NCBI GenBank assembly: GCA_003527225.1
Contig: DPXQ01000163.1
Span: 1 to 12,877 of the forward strand
Source: Rhizobium sp.
GTDB lineage: Bacteria > Pseudomonadota > Alphaproteobacteria > Rhizobiales > Rhizobiaceae
Reading direction: 5' to 3'
DNA length: 12,877 nt
The translations under genes were made by a program, and so were the position numbers. Below the pieces are notes generated by a model. It had not been told where the DNA came from. It did no database searches and saw only the letters and a program-made list of their open reading frames with translations. Positions 1 through 6,020 of the stretch are shown one piece after another. Every line of letters starts with the position of its first letter. Position 1 is the stretch's first letter.

Positions 1-29
1 TGGCGGACACGATCAACAAGAAGCTTTGA
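1..29 (+). CDS. possible 3' end of an upstream gene
   Basis: The first bases read in frame as ADTINKKL followed by TGA at 27-29. A GC-rich hairpin lies 21 bases further on, as expected after the end of a gene. Only eight residues are visible, so no family can be named. The frame is inferred from the stop-plus-hairpin arrangement, and the fragment could also be non-coding. Confidence 0.3.
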
Positions 30-50
30 TTCCAGGATCAACCAGGACAT

Positions 51-74
51 GGGGCCGGCTGTATGTCCGGCCCC
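51..74 (+). terminator. GC-rich hairpin, possible terminator of the upstream gene
   Basis: There is a perfect 8-bp stem: GGGGCCGG at 51-58 pairs with CCGGCCCC at 67-74 around an 8-nt loop. It follows the TGA at 27-29. No T-run follows (the next bases are GTTCCT), so it is an atypical intrinsic terminator. It might instead be an RNA 3'-end stabiliser. Confidence 0.4.
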
Positions 75-130
75 GTTCCTGGCGGCGCAAGTGCCTGGCA
101 CGGCCGGGTGATGCAATAATGTCTCGAGAG

Positions 131-206
131 CATTGCGCTAATCGACGCGAAGGTGGTATTTTTGGGGTAATAACAACAGATTTTGAGGATTTTTAATAGC
201 GCAATG
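131..206 (+). repeat. inverted repeat enclosing the leader of the AT-rich gene
   Basis: CATTGCGCTAAT at 131-142 is the reverse complement of AATAGCGCAATG at 195-206 except at one position, with 52 bases between the arms. The right arm contains the likely ATG start (204-206) of the AT-rich membrane gene. If the leader RNA folds on these arms the start codon would be paired. A palindromic TCTCGAGA (122-129) flanked by GCAAT/ATTGC (113-117, 132-136) lies just upstream and shares the left arm, so two foldings compete. The role is inference; the arms are directly visible. Confidence 0.5.
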
Positions 207-743
207 AAACAAAGTAGAGACATTTCTGTTGATGACGTTAAATATATAGAATTTACGGGAAGACTTCTAATTATAGCATTAATATTTGCCTCTTTTTCTG
301 CAGTATTAACTATTTTACTTAAATTAAATATTTTGACAAATTTTCTTTTATTTCTATGGCCGCCAAATTATGTGCTGATGTCAACGATGAGTACTCAGTA
401 CCTTAAATATAGTGGGTCATATGTTGTTACGATAAACTCAACCTTCAGCTTAGTATTGTTTGTTTGGTTTCTAGTATCGTATTATTTTAGATTGTTTTAT
501 CGCACCGAGATGTATTCAGGACGTATTGTCAGAATTTTGGCAATTGTTTCCATCGGATCATTTCTTGCTCCATGTACAGGGTTCTCAGCGGTTGGGGGTA
601 TGTTTAGTTTCTCTGAGAACCATTTTCTCTGGTTTACAGTCGCCAAGGGATTGTTATTTGTAATTGGTTTCTATGTTTGCATATTCCTTTTGTTCTATTT
701 TCTGCTTAACGGTATTCGTTTAAAATCGATGGGGGGCAGGTAA
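204..743 (+). CDS. AT-rich four-helix membrane protein of unknown function
   Basis: This is a 179-residue protein that I do not recognise. The first 20 residues are charged and probably cytoplasmic. Four hydrophobic segments follow, at about 21-43, 73-95, 108-130 and 142-168, with a basic C-terminal tail (RLKSMGGR). No enzymatic motif is visible. The ATG at 204 is chosen because GAGG at 185-188 lies upstream, although 15 bases is a long spacing. A TTG at 183 in the same frame lacks any ribosome-binding site. The gene is very AT-rich, with runs of A/T codons (AAA, TTT, ATA, TTA), unlike the GC-rich DNA elsewhere, which points to horizontal acquisition. Its TAA overlaps the ATG of the next reading frame (TAATG), so the two could be translationally coupled. 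It may be a small element cargo or immunity/toxin-type membrane protein, but nothing in the sequence decides this. Confidence 0.7.
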   Translation: MKQSRDISVDDVKYIEFTGRLLIIALIFASFSAVLTILLKLNILTNFLLFLWPPNYVLMSTMSTQYLKYSGSYVVTINSTFSLVLFVWFLVSYYFRLFYRTEMYSGRIVRILAIVSIGSFLAPCTGFSAVGGMFSFSENHFLWFTVAKGLLFVIGFYVCIFLLFYFLLNGIRLKSMGGR

Positions 744-1042
744 TGTGGCCGACCATTCGAGGAATGGTAGAAGCACAGCCGAAAGCATTCCGAAAACGCA
801 ACCTAGCCTGCGGGCGCGGCTATCGCCGCGAGATCGAGGAAACGGTGACGCGGATCGAGAAAATCGAAACCGCGCTGGAACCGAAGTTCCATGAGCATTT
901 CGTCTATGCAATGGCCCTGCCGAACAAGGTCGACAGCTTCCCAAAGCTTTCATCGGTCGTCACGCTCCCCGAGCGCAAGGGCAATGTCGATGGCGAAGGT
1001 GGAGAAGGCGGCGGACGGCGGCGGAGAAGAAGCCGGGAGTAG
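743..1042 (+). pseudogene. 3' remnant of an ASKHA/RACo-type (DUF4445) corrinoid-activation protein
   Basis: The open frame has 99 codons. Residues from about 27 onward (YRREIEETV, RIEKIETALEPKF, EHFVYAMALP, FPKLSSVVTLPE) match, from memory, the extreme C-terminus of the large Fe-S ASKHA proteins (RACo/RamA-like, DUF4445). These reactivate the cobalt of corrinoid proteins in methyltransferase systems and are usually well over 500 residues. The Gly-rich, Arg-rich end (GGRRRRRSRE) also suits the tail of such proteins in rhizobia. Residues 1-26 look like unrelated sequence read through. The ferredoxin domain and the whole ASKHA fold are missing, so the fragment cannot do the parental job. The GC-rich composition changes abruptly from the AT-rich gene upstream, which puts the break at roughly 740-820. 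The ATG overlaps the preceding TAA, so it may still be translated. The family call rests on recall, not on a search. Confidence 0.5.
752..768 (+). repeat. perfect hairpin at the AT-rich/GC-rich junction
   Basis: ACCATTC at 752-758 pairs exactly with GAATGGT at 762-768 around the 3-nt loop GAG. It lies 9 bases after the stop of the AT-rich gene, where the composition changes. No T-run follows, so it is not a classical terminator. It could be an end structure of an inserted element, an RNA-stabilising hairpin or chance. Confidence 0.4.
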
Positions 1043-1091
1043 CGGTACGGAGCCCTCGTCGTCCGACGCGTCATGAGGCTGTCGTATGCGT

Positions 1092-1114
1092 CATCCCGGA
1101 CTTGATCCGGGATG
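1092..1114. repeat. alphaproteobacterial palindromic repeat (CATCCCGGA type)
   Basis: A 9-bp stem (CATCCCGGA at 1092-1100 with TCCGGGATG at 1106-1114) closes a 5-nt loop, CTTGA. This is the core of a dispersed intergenic repeat that I know from many alphaproteobacterial genomes, typically reading GTCATCCCGGACTTGATCC. It lies between the remnant at 743-1042 and the convergent membrane gene at 1164-1982, a usual position. It could terminate transcription from either side. Confidence 0.75.
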
Positions 1115-1163
1115 GGGCCGAGCAAGTCCTTGCGCGGAATACGCTCTCCAACGGGACCAGGGC

Positions 1164-1982
1164 TTAAGTTCCGATCGCCCAAATTATCGGTTTAACAAAA
1201 ATCGTAGAAAGCTGGAATCCAGTCCCCCATGCGATGGTCCACAGTCCCCTTTTCGCCGCACGTGATGCTCTTAGAAGGTTTTGCACAGCAGGCAGCTTCA
1301 AATTCTCCTCACGATTGGCACTAGCAAAGCGGGAAACTCCAATGCCAATCGCATCATCTTCATTCAGTACGACCGCACTCGCTGTGATGCCAGCCCCAAC
1401 AACAGTTAAAAGTAGCCCAAACGCTAATAGCACATCTGATCCAACTGTAAGTATTGTTTCACTCACGACAACCTCCACGATCAACTTTACCAAGTGAGAC
1501 TGATTTACAATAGCGTCCGCGGCGCCAATGGTGCAAAGGGCAGATGCAAACCCCAATAGTGTGGAGCCGCGGTTTGTAATATAAAGTCCCACGTCATGTG
1601 GTGCCTTACCTGTCCACTGGGTTGGATCCCAGAGCATCGCAACATTGGCAGAGCTTTCGTAGTTCGAGGAATGCATTGACCAATTCATCCACGCGAAAAA
1701 GCCAGATAGCATCGCCAGTAATAGCCCGATTAAGAACCACCAAACAGCAGCAGCATAGGCAGATAGTAATTCCGGCTGGTCAGCAACATCGCCCAAAAAC
1801 GTAAATAGGCCGAAAAGCGCGCCACCGTGTAAAATGAAAAGGCTTCCTAGGAGCCACCGTCCGTACTCCGCCGAGACAGCAAACGTCGCTCGTTGGCTCT
1901 CCTTCAGATCGTTGTAGACAACGGTTGCGCACTGTTGCCTATCAAGCATCAGTTGCTTTGGTGTTTGTTGCTGCTCCGTCAT
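1164..1982 (-). CDS. multi-pass membrane protein of unknown function
   Basis: This is a 272-residue protein. A hydrophilic N-terminus (about 1-40, with YNDLKESQRATFAVSAEYGRW leading into the first helix) is followed by hydrophobic segments at about 42-63, 78-98, 136-156, 182-203 and 249-270. A polar stretch at about 205-245 (DDAIGIGVSRFASANREE) is probably cytoplasmic. The N-terminal block with LFILHGGALFGLFTFLG resembles a loose group of uncharacterised proteins that share a helix ending in an 'NGGA'-like motif, but I cannot name a domain. The start is the ATG at 1982, with AGGTG/ACAGG upstream on the minus strand. A TTG at 2090 would add 36 residues but has no ribosome-binding site. GC content is clearly lower than in the genes from 2181 on, suggesting the gene belongs to the same accessory patch as the AT-rich gene. 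The 198 bases between it and the LysR gene contain no other gene that I can support. Confidence 0.75.
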   Translation of the reverse strand: MTEQQQTPKQLMLDRQQCATVVYNDLKESQRATFAVSAEYGRWLLGSLFILHGGALFGLFTFLGDVADQPELLSAYAAAVWWFLIGLLLAMLSGFFAWMNWSMHSSNYESSANVAMLWDPTQWTGKAPHDVGLYITNRGSTLLGFASALCTIGAADAIVNQSHLVKLIVEVVVSETILTVGSDVLLAFGLLLTVVGAGITASAVVLNEDDAIGIGVSRFASANREENLKLPAVQNLLRASRAAKRGLWTIAWGTGFQLSTIFVKPIIWAIGT

Positions 1983-2180
1983 TTGCCTGTCACCTAGAGA
2001 ACAATTTTGAATCGCGGCATCAGTAAAAGGATGACCGAAGCGTTGCGCAATTTCCACAACCAAATGACGTGTGAAATTTACCTTTTCCAAATAGCGTTCG
2101 CCATTGGGCTACAATAAGGAAGTTTAATTTCTAGGCTCTCTCAACGTGGCCATAATGCCGGGAAACCTAATAATCACCAG

Positions 2181-3089
2181 TCACGCCGCCATGCCGATCA
2201 TGTCGGAAAAGGCAAAGCGCACGCTGTCGGCGACAGCCAGCGCCGTTTCGCTGCATTGGCCATTTGTCAGCAACCGGACTTCGAAGCTGCCGAGGTCGGG
2301 CAATCCCTGTTTGGCGCCCAGCGCCACCATGTCGTCCGTCAGATAACTGCGGGGCAGCGGAGCGATCGCCAGGTCCGCGATGACCGCCGCGCGCTGCGCC
2401 ATGGTGTGTGCGCTGAGATAGGCGATGCGATAGGTCCGCTTCTCCTTGTCGAGACGCGAAAGCGCATCCGCCCGCCAGCAGCAACCGTCTTCCCAGATCG
2501 ACACCGGCAAGGGATCGCGCAGATGCGCCGTGCCGCATTTGGCGCCCGCCCAGACCAACTGTTCCTTGTAGATGACCTCACCCTCGATCGAGACCGTTCC
2601 AGGGGCGCAGTTGACGAGCGTCAGATCGAGCCGCTGCTCCTGTAGCCGCCGCCGGAGCGCGCCGCTGCTGTCGACCGTCAGGTCCACCATGATCTGCGGG
2701 TAGATTTCCGCAAAGCGCTTGAGAATGGTCGGCATGAAGCGTTCGCCGATATCGTCCGGCGCACCGAGCCGCACCACGCCCTTCATGTCGGGCATGCGGA
2801 AGCGGCCGACCGCCTCGTTGGAAAGCGCCAGCATCCGCCGCGCATAGGGCAGAAGCACTTCGCCGCCCTCCGTCAGCCTGACCGAACGCGCGTCGCGCAG
2901 GAAGAGCACGGCGCTCAGCTGCTCCTCGAGCTTCTTGATCTGCATCGAGACGGCCGACGGCGTGCGGAAGACCGCGTCGGCGGCGGAGGTGAAGCTGCCG
3001 GTTTCGGCAATCGCGACAAAGGTCCGCAGCACGTCATTGTCGAGCAGCGGCAGGGGTTGGCGGATCGTTACGGTCACGGATTGCTCCAT
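2181..3089 (-). CDS. LysR-type transcriptional regulator adjacent to DUF1127 genes
   Basis: This is a 302-residue LysR regulator of normal length. The N-terminal winged helix-turn-helix is at about 15-75 (LRTFVAIAETGSFTSAADAV, PSAVSMQIKKLEEQL, then LTEGGEVLLPYARRML). The rest is the two-lobed effector-binding domain, with the characteristic VRLGAPDDIGERFMPTILKRFAEIYP opening. A CC pair (DGCCWRADAL, about residue 205) is notable and could be redox-responsive. The ATG at 3089 has only AT-rich sequence before it and no Shine-Dalgarno. A GTG at 3077 lies 6 bases after GGAG, which sits within the first two codons, so the protein may really start there, four residues later. The gene is divergent from the first DUF1127 gene, and their shared 96-base gap holds an inverted repeat GATTGA-N3-TCAATC (3127-3141), a plausible operator. 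It probably controls itself and the DUF1127 genes. It is not the LsrB/VtlR type, whose N-terminus differs. Confidence 0.92.
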   Translation of the reverse strand: MEQSVTVTIRQPLPLLDNDVLRTFVAIAETGSFTSAADAVFRTPSAVSMQIKKLEEQLSAVLFLRDARSVRLTEGGEVLLPYARRMLALSNEAVGRFRMPDMKGVVRLGAPDDIGERFMPTILKRFAEIYPQIMVDLTVDSSGALRRRLQEQRLDLTLVNCAPGTVSIEGEVIYKEQLVWAGAKCGTAHLRDPLPVSIWEDGCCWRADALSRLDKEKRTYRIAYLSAHTMAQRAAVIADLAIAPLPRSYLTDDMVALGAKQGLPDLGSFEVRLLTNGQCSETALAVADSVRFAFSDMIGMAA

Positions 3090-3119
3090 CAATATAATTG
3101 AACATTAAGAAGATATCAT

Positions 3120-3153
3120 TTCGTTTGATTGAATGTCAATCGAGGATCAAACT
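3120..3153 (+). promoter_or_regulatory. predicted promoter and operator of the first DUF1127 gene
   Basis: The 13-mer TTCGTTTGATTGA at 3120-3132 contains TTGATT (3125-3130), a possible -35. After 17 bases comes CAAACT (3148-3153), a weak -10, which would start transcription about 25 bases before the ATG at 3186. The motif overlaps a perfect inverted repeat, GATTGA-ATG-TCAATC (3127-3141). The same 13-mer recurs before the second DUF1127 gene with the same 17-base spacing. That recurrence is the main evidence. Confidence 0.5.
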
Positions 3154-3185
3154 CCATCATACAGTCGCAACCGCAGGAGGAAACC

Positions 3186-3395
3186 ATGAATATCGGGGAT
3201 ATTTCACACGTCGCCGGCAGGCTGAACATCGCCAATCCGCTACGTCGGATGTTGTCGCGCCGCCGCCGCCGCCGGGCCATCCGCGATCTGCAATCGATGC
3301 CGCTCCATCTCCAGCGCGATATCGGCTGGCCCGATCTGATCGCATCCGCGCCGGGCCGACACCGGACGGAAGGTGTTGTTCATCACGAACTGTGA
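3186..3395 (+). CDS. DUF1127 small arginine-rich protein, copy 1
   Basis: This is a 69-residue protein with an ideal Shine-Dalgarno, AGGAGG at 3175-3180, five bases before the ATG. An in-frame upstream start at 3129 is ignored for that reason. Residues 20-50 form the DUF1127 core: a block of six arginines (25-30), then AIRDLQSMPLHLQRDIGWP, matching the family pattern of Arg-rich helix, L-x-x-hydrophobic, and RDIG. Known members in alphaproteobacteria are abundant small proteins linked to RNA maturation, phosphate and carbon metabolism and stress, acting by binding RNA or partner proteins. The exact role of this copy is unknown. It is divergent from the LysR gene and followed 91 bases later by a paralogue with its own predicted promoter. 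Confidence 0.88.
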   Translation: MNIGDISHVAGRLNIANPLRRMLSRRRRRRAIRDLQSMPLHLQRDIGWPDLIASAPGRHRTEGVVHHEL

Positions 3396-3413
3396 TGGCT
3401 TAGATGAAGAACA

Positions 3414-3447
3414 TTCGTTTGATTGATGAGCAGGCAGCGCGCATAAC
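3414..3447 (+). promoter_or_regulatory. predicted promoter and operator of the second DUF1127 gene
   Basis: An exact second copy of TTCGTTTGATTGA lies at 3414-3426. TTGATT (3419-3424) is followed after 17 bases by CATAAC (3442-3447), a reasonable -10. Transcription would start about 33 bases before the ATG at 3487. The GATTGA-N3-TCAATC inverted repeat present at the first promoter is not complete here, so binding may be weaker or different. Confidence 0.5.
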
Positions 3448-3486
3448 GACAGTGCACCCACCGCAAAAGTCGCAAAGGATATCGCC

Positions 3487-3708
3487 ATGACACTGGCAAC
3501 TTTTGACACGACAGACAGCCGGGTTTCTCGCCGGCATGTGACAATTTCTGAAGTCTTCCGGCCCTTGTCGGCGGCAGCAGGCCGGGTGAACCGGTGGCAT
3601 CGACGCCGCCTCGATGAACGCGCGATGGAGGCCATGCCCTTCGATCTGCGCAAGGATCTGGGCTGGCCGGCGGCCCCGGATGGCGAGGCGCGTGGCCGAT
3701 CAGCGTGA
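3487..3708 (+). CDS. DUF1127 small protein, copy 2
   Basis: This is a 73-residue protein with AAAGGA at 3474-3479, seven bases before the ATG. The DUF1127 core lies at about 34-61 (VNRWHRRRLDERAMEAMPFDLRKDLGWPA). It shares the pattern MP-x-x-L-(Q/R)-(R/K)-D-(I/L)-GWP with copy 1 but has a different N-terminal half (TLATFDTTDSRVSRRHVTISEVF), so the two are diverged paralogues rather than a recent duplication. It probably has the same kind of function, binding RNA or protein partners. The 288 bases after it have no gene. They hold an imperfect 7-bp GC hairpin (3750-3756 with 3767-3773) without a T-run, which could end this transcript. Confidence 0.85.
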   Translation: MTLATFDTTDSRVSRRHVTISEVFRPLSAAAGRVNRWHRRRLDERAMEAMPFDLRKDLGWPAAPDGEARGRSA

Positions 3709-3842
3709 TTGCGACATGCGGGACCTTCGCCTGTCCGTTGCAGGAAGTCCCGGGGACGCGACGCGGTTCCCGGGGCGCGGACGGTTTCGCCCGCAATTTC
3801 AGTATTATGTGCGTATTTGCTCAAGTTCGCGCCGCACTTGCC

Positions 3843-3871
3843 TTCCTGACGTATCCGGACTGACTTATAAA
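3843..3871 (+). promoter_or_regulatory. possible promoter of the GlxA/GbdR-type regulator gene
   Basis: TTCCTG (3843-3848) is followed after 17 bases by TATAAA (3866-3871). The -10 is good and the -35 is poor, as is common for activator-dependent promoters. It would give a leader of about 120 bases before the ATG at 3997. It overlaps the in-frame ATG at 3871, which argues against that longer start. Confidence 0.3.
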
Positions 3872-3996
3872 TGTCGCGATTCTGCTGCTTACATCATGAT
3901 GGTGCCGCTTTTATCCATGCGCCTGTCGCTTTAAGGATATCCGGGCTGCATTTTCCAAGCGAGGAATGTTGTAGTCGCGGAACATGGGTTTCCATC

Positions 3997-5016
3997 ATGA
4001 GCAAGACGCCGTCCAAGAAACGTTCGCTGGTTTTCTTTCTGGTTCCGCAGTTCACTCTCCTGCCCTTTGCCGGCGCGGTCGAGACCCTGCGGATTGCCAA
4101 CCGCATGCTCGGTTATGAGGCATACGAATGGCGGATCGCCTCTGCCGACGGCGAGAGGGTCACGTCATCGAGCGGCATCGGCATCGAGGTGAATTCCTCG
4201 CTGGCCGACGAACGGCGCTACCTCTCCGGGGAAGGCCGCCCGAGCATGGTGCTGGTCTGCTCCGGCATCGATGTCGAGAAATTCAGCAACAAGTCGGTGA
4301 ATGCCTGGCTGCGCGAGGCCTATAACCGCGGTGCGGCGATCGGCAGCCTGTGCACCGGCGCCCATGTTCTGGCCCAGGCCGGCCTGCTGAACGGCAAGCG
4401 CTGCGCCATCCATTGGGAAAACCTCCCCGGTTTCGCCGAGGCCTTTCCCCGCGCCGAGGTCTATGCCGATCTCTATGAGGTCGACGGCAATCTCTATACC
4501 TGCGCCGGCGGCACCGCCTCGCTCGACATGATGCTGAACCTGATCGGTCAGGATTTTGGCGAAGGCCTCGTCAACCGGGTCTGCGAACAGCATCTGACGG
4601 ACCGTGTGCGCAGCGCCAATGACCGGCAGCGCCTTCCCTTGCGCGCGCGCCTCGGCGTGCAGAACTCCAAGGTCCTGTCGATCATCGAGCTGATGGAGAG
4701 CAATCTCGCCGAGCCGCTGTCGCTGCTGGAGATCGCCGACGATGCCGATCTCTCGCGCCGCCAGATCGAGCGCCTGTTCCGTCAGGAGATGGGTCGCTCA
4801 CCGGCCCGCTACTATCTCGAGATCCGGCTCGACCGCGCCCGTCACCTGCTCGTCCAGTCCTCCATGCCCGTGGTCGAGGTCGCGGTCGCCTGCGGTTTCG
4901 TGTCCGCCTCGCATTTCTCCAAATGCTATCGCGAGGTCTACAATCGCTCGCCGCAGCAGGAGCGCGCCGAGCGCAAGCTGGCAGGTTCCGGCAATCGCAC
5001 TGCTGTCATGGCCTGA
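3997..5016 (+). CDS. GlxA-family AraC-type regulator, GbdR-like
   Basis: This is a 339-residue transcription regulator. Residues 10-190 are a DJ-1/PfpI (class I glutamine amidotransferase-like) sensor domain with the nucleophile-elbow motif GSLCTGA (Cys119) and IHWENLPGF (138-146). Residues 222-320 are the AraC DNA-binding domain with two helix-turn-helix units, at about 243-262 (LEIADDADLSRRQIERLF) and 292-313 (VEVAVACGFVSASHFSKCYR). The text between the domains (EQHLTDRVRSANDRQRLPLRARLG) and the HTH closely resemble, from memory, Pseudomonas GbdR/CdhR. Those activate genes for glycine betaine, dimethylglycine or carnitine catabolism when bound to the quaternary amine. The start is the ATG at 3997, where the conserved domain begins; the frame is open back to 3871. 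The ribosome-binding site is weak. It converges with the exporter gene, with a 7-base gap. Ligand and target are inferred from the family only. Confidence 0.9.
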   Translation: MSKTPSKKRSLVFFLVPQFTLLPFAGAVETLRIANRMLGYEAYEWRIASADGERVTSSSGIGIEVNSSLADERRYLSGEGRPSMVLVCSGIDVEKFSNKSVNAWLREAYNRGAAIGSLCTGAHVLAQAGLLNGKRCAIHWENLPGFAEAFPRAEVYADLYEVDGNLYTCAGGTASLDMMLNLIGQDFGEGLVNRVCEQHLTDRVRSANDRQRLPLRARLGVQNSKVLSIIELMESNLAEPLSLLEIADDADLSRRQIERLFRQEMGRSPARYYLEIRLDRARHLLVQSSMPVVEVAVACGFVSASHFSKCYREVYNRSPQQERAERKLAGSGNRTAVMA

Positions 5017-5023
5017 TGCGGCC

Positions 5024-5845
5024 TCAGCCGTAGAGGCTGTAGAAGAAACGCGCGGATACCGTAAGCAGGAATATCCCGAAGCCGACTTCGAGCTGACGCT
5101 TGCTCATCGCATGCGCTATGCGTGCGCCGATCGGGGCCATGAGAAGCGTGACCGGGATGATCAGCGCAACCGCGATCCAATTGACGAACCCGGTCGAAAA
5201 CGGCGGCAGGAGAGCATCGCCCCATCCCGCCCAGATATAGCCCAGGAGCCCCGGCAGCGATATCAGCACGCCGACAGCGGATGACGTCGCGATCGCCTGA
5301 TGAATCGGGCGGCCGTAAAGCGTCATGAAGGTGTTGTTCAGCACGCCGCCGCCGATGCCCATGAGGCCCGACAACACGCCGATCCCGGTGCCGACGGCGA
5401 AACGGGCCGGTTCGCCCGGCAGTTCATTGCCGAGATGCCAGTGCGAGCGGTTGGCGATCATCCGGAAGGCCAGGAGCAGCGCAAACACCGCGAAGATGCC
5501 TCGCAGCGCCTCGCTGGAGGCCTTGGCGGCGATCACCGTGGCGAGGATGGCCCCGAGCGGGACGGCAATGATCCAGTCCTTGAGCAGTTGGGTATCCACG
5601 GCGCCGCGCTGCCGATGCGCGGCGAACGACCGGATCGAGGTCGGAACGATGACGGCAATCGAGGTGCCGACCGCAAGATGCATTCGCACGGCATCGTCGA
5701 TGCCGACCAGGGGAAAGATCTGGTAGAAAACCGGAACCAGTATCGCGCCTCCGCCAATCCCGAAGACGCCGGCGAGAAGCCCGGCGACGGCGCCGGCAAG
5801 CGCCAGCAGTCCGGCAAACATGATCAGTTCTGTCAGCGGTGGCAT
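5024..5845 (-). CDS. TauE/SafE-family membrane permease (probable sulfite/anion exporter)
   Basis: This is a 273-residue protein of typical family length. It has two homologous halves, each with the Gly-rich signature: GVFGIGGGAILVP (about 27-39) and GLMGIGGGVLNNTF (about 160-173). There are seven to eight predicted hydrophobic helices, ending in VGFGIFLLTVSARFFYSLYG. Family members move sulfite, sulfoacetate, sulfolactate or other small anions across the inner membrane; the substrate here is not apparent. The start is the ATG at 5845, nine bases after GGAGAG on the minus strand. The open frame continues upstream to 5908 without a better start. The stop overlaps a small 5-bp inverted repeat (5021-5025 with 5033-5037) in the convergent gap with the regulator gene. 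The 175 bases before the gene hold nothing that I can identify. Confidence 0.9.
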   Translation of the reverse strand: MPPLTELIMFAGLLALAGAVAGLLAGVFGIGGGAILVPVFYQIFPLVGIDDAVRMHLAVGTSIAVIVPTSIRSFAAHRQRGAVDTQLLKDWIIAVPLGAILATVIAAKASSEALRGIFAVFALLLAFRMIANRSHWHLGNELPGEPARFAVGTGIGVLSGLMGIGGGVLNNTFMTLYGRPIHQAIATSSAVGVLISLPGLLGYIWAGWGDALLPPFSTGFVNWIAVALIIPVTLLMAPIGARIAHAMSKRQLEVGFGIFLLTVSARFFYSLYG

Positions 5846-6020
5846 GGGTGCTGTCTCTCCGTCGGCCGGAGCGCGCGGAAAATCCCGCCTTCCCGCCCCG
5901 CTTACCAATTGGAGACGGTTCTATCCGATTGGATCGCGCTGGCAAGGTTTGCAGGTGCTGATGCGGTACGCCACCCCGGTTTTTCCTCAACGGTCCGACC
6001 CCGAATTGGCCGGAAGTGCT

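Noticed and set aside
904..1182. A 92-codon minus-strand frame including PDQVRDD
   Set aside because: That peptide is the usual translation of the dispersed palindromic repeat at 1092-1114, so this is not a gene.
1..2160. An integrase, transposase or tRNA attachment site to explain the accessory patch
   Set aside because: I looked for recombinase motifs, tRNA-like sequence and direct repeats at both edges and found none that I could support.
2181..3089. Identification of the LysR regulator as LsrB/VtlR
   Set aside because: The DUF1127 neighbourhood fits, but the N-terminus (LLDNDVLRTFVAIAETGSFT) differs from the LDWDKLRIFHAAAEAGSFT type I associate with LsrB/VtlR.
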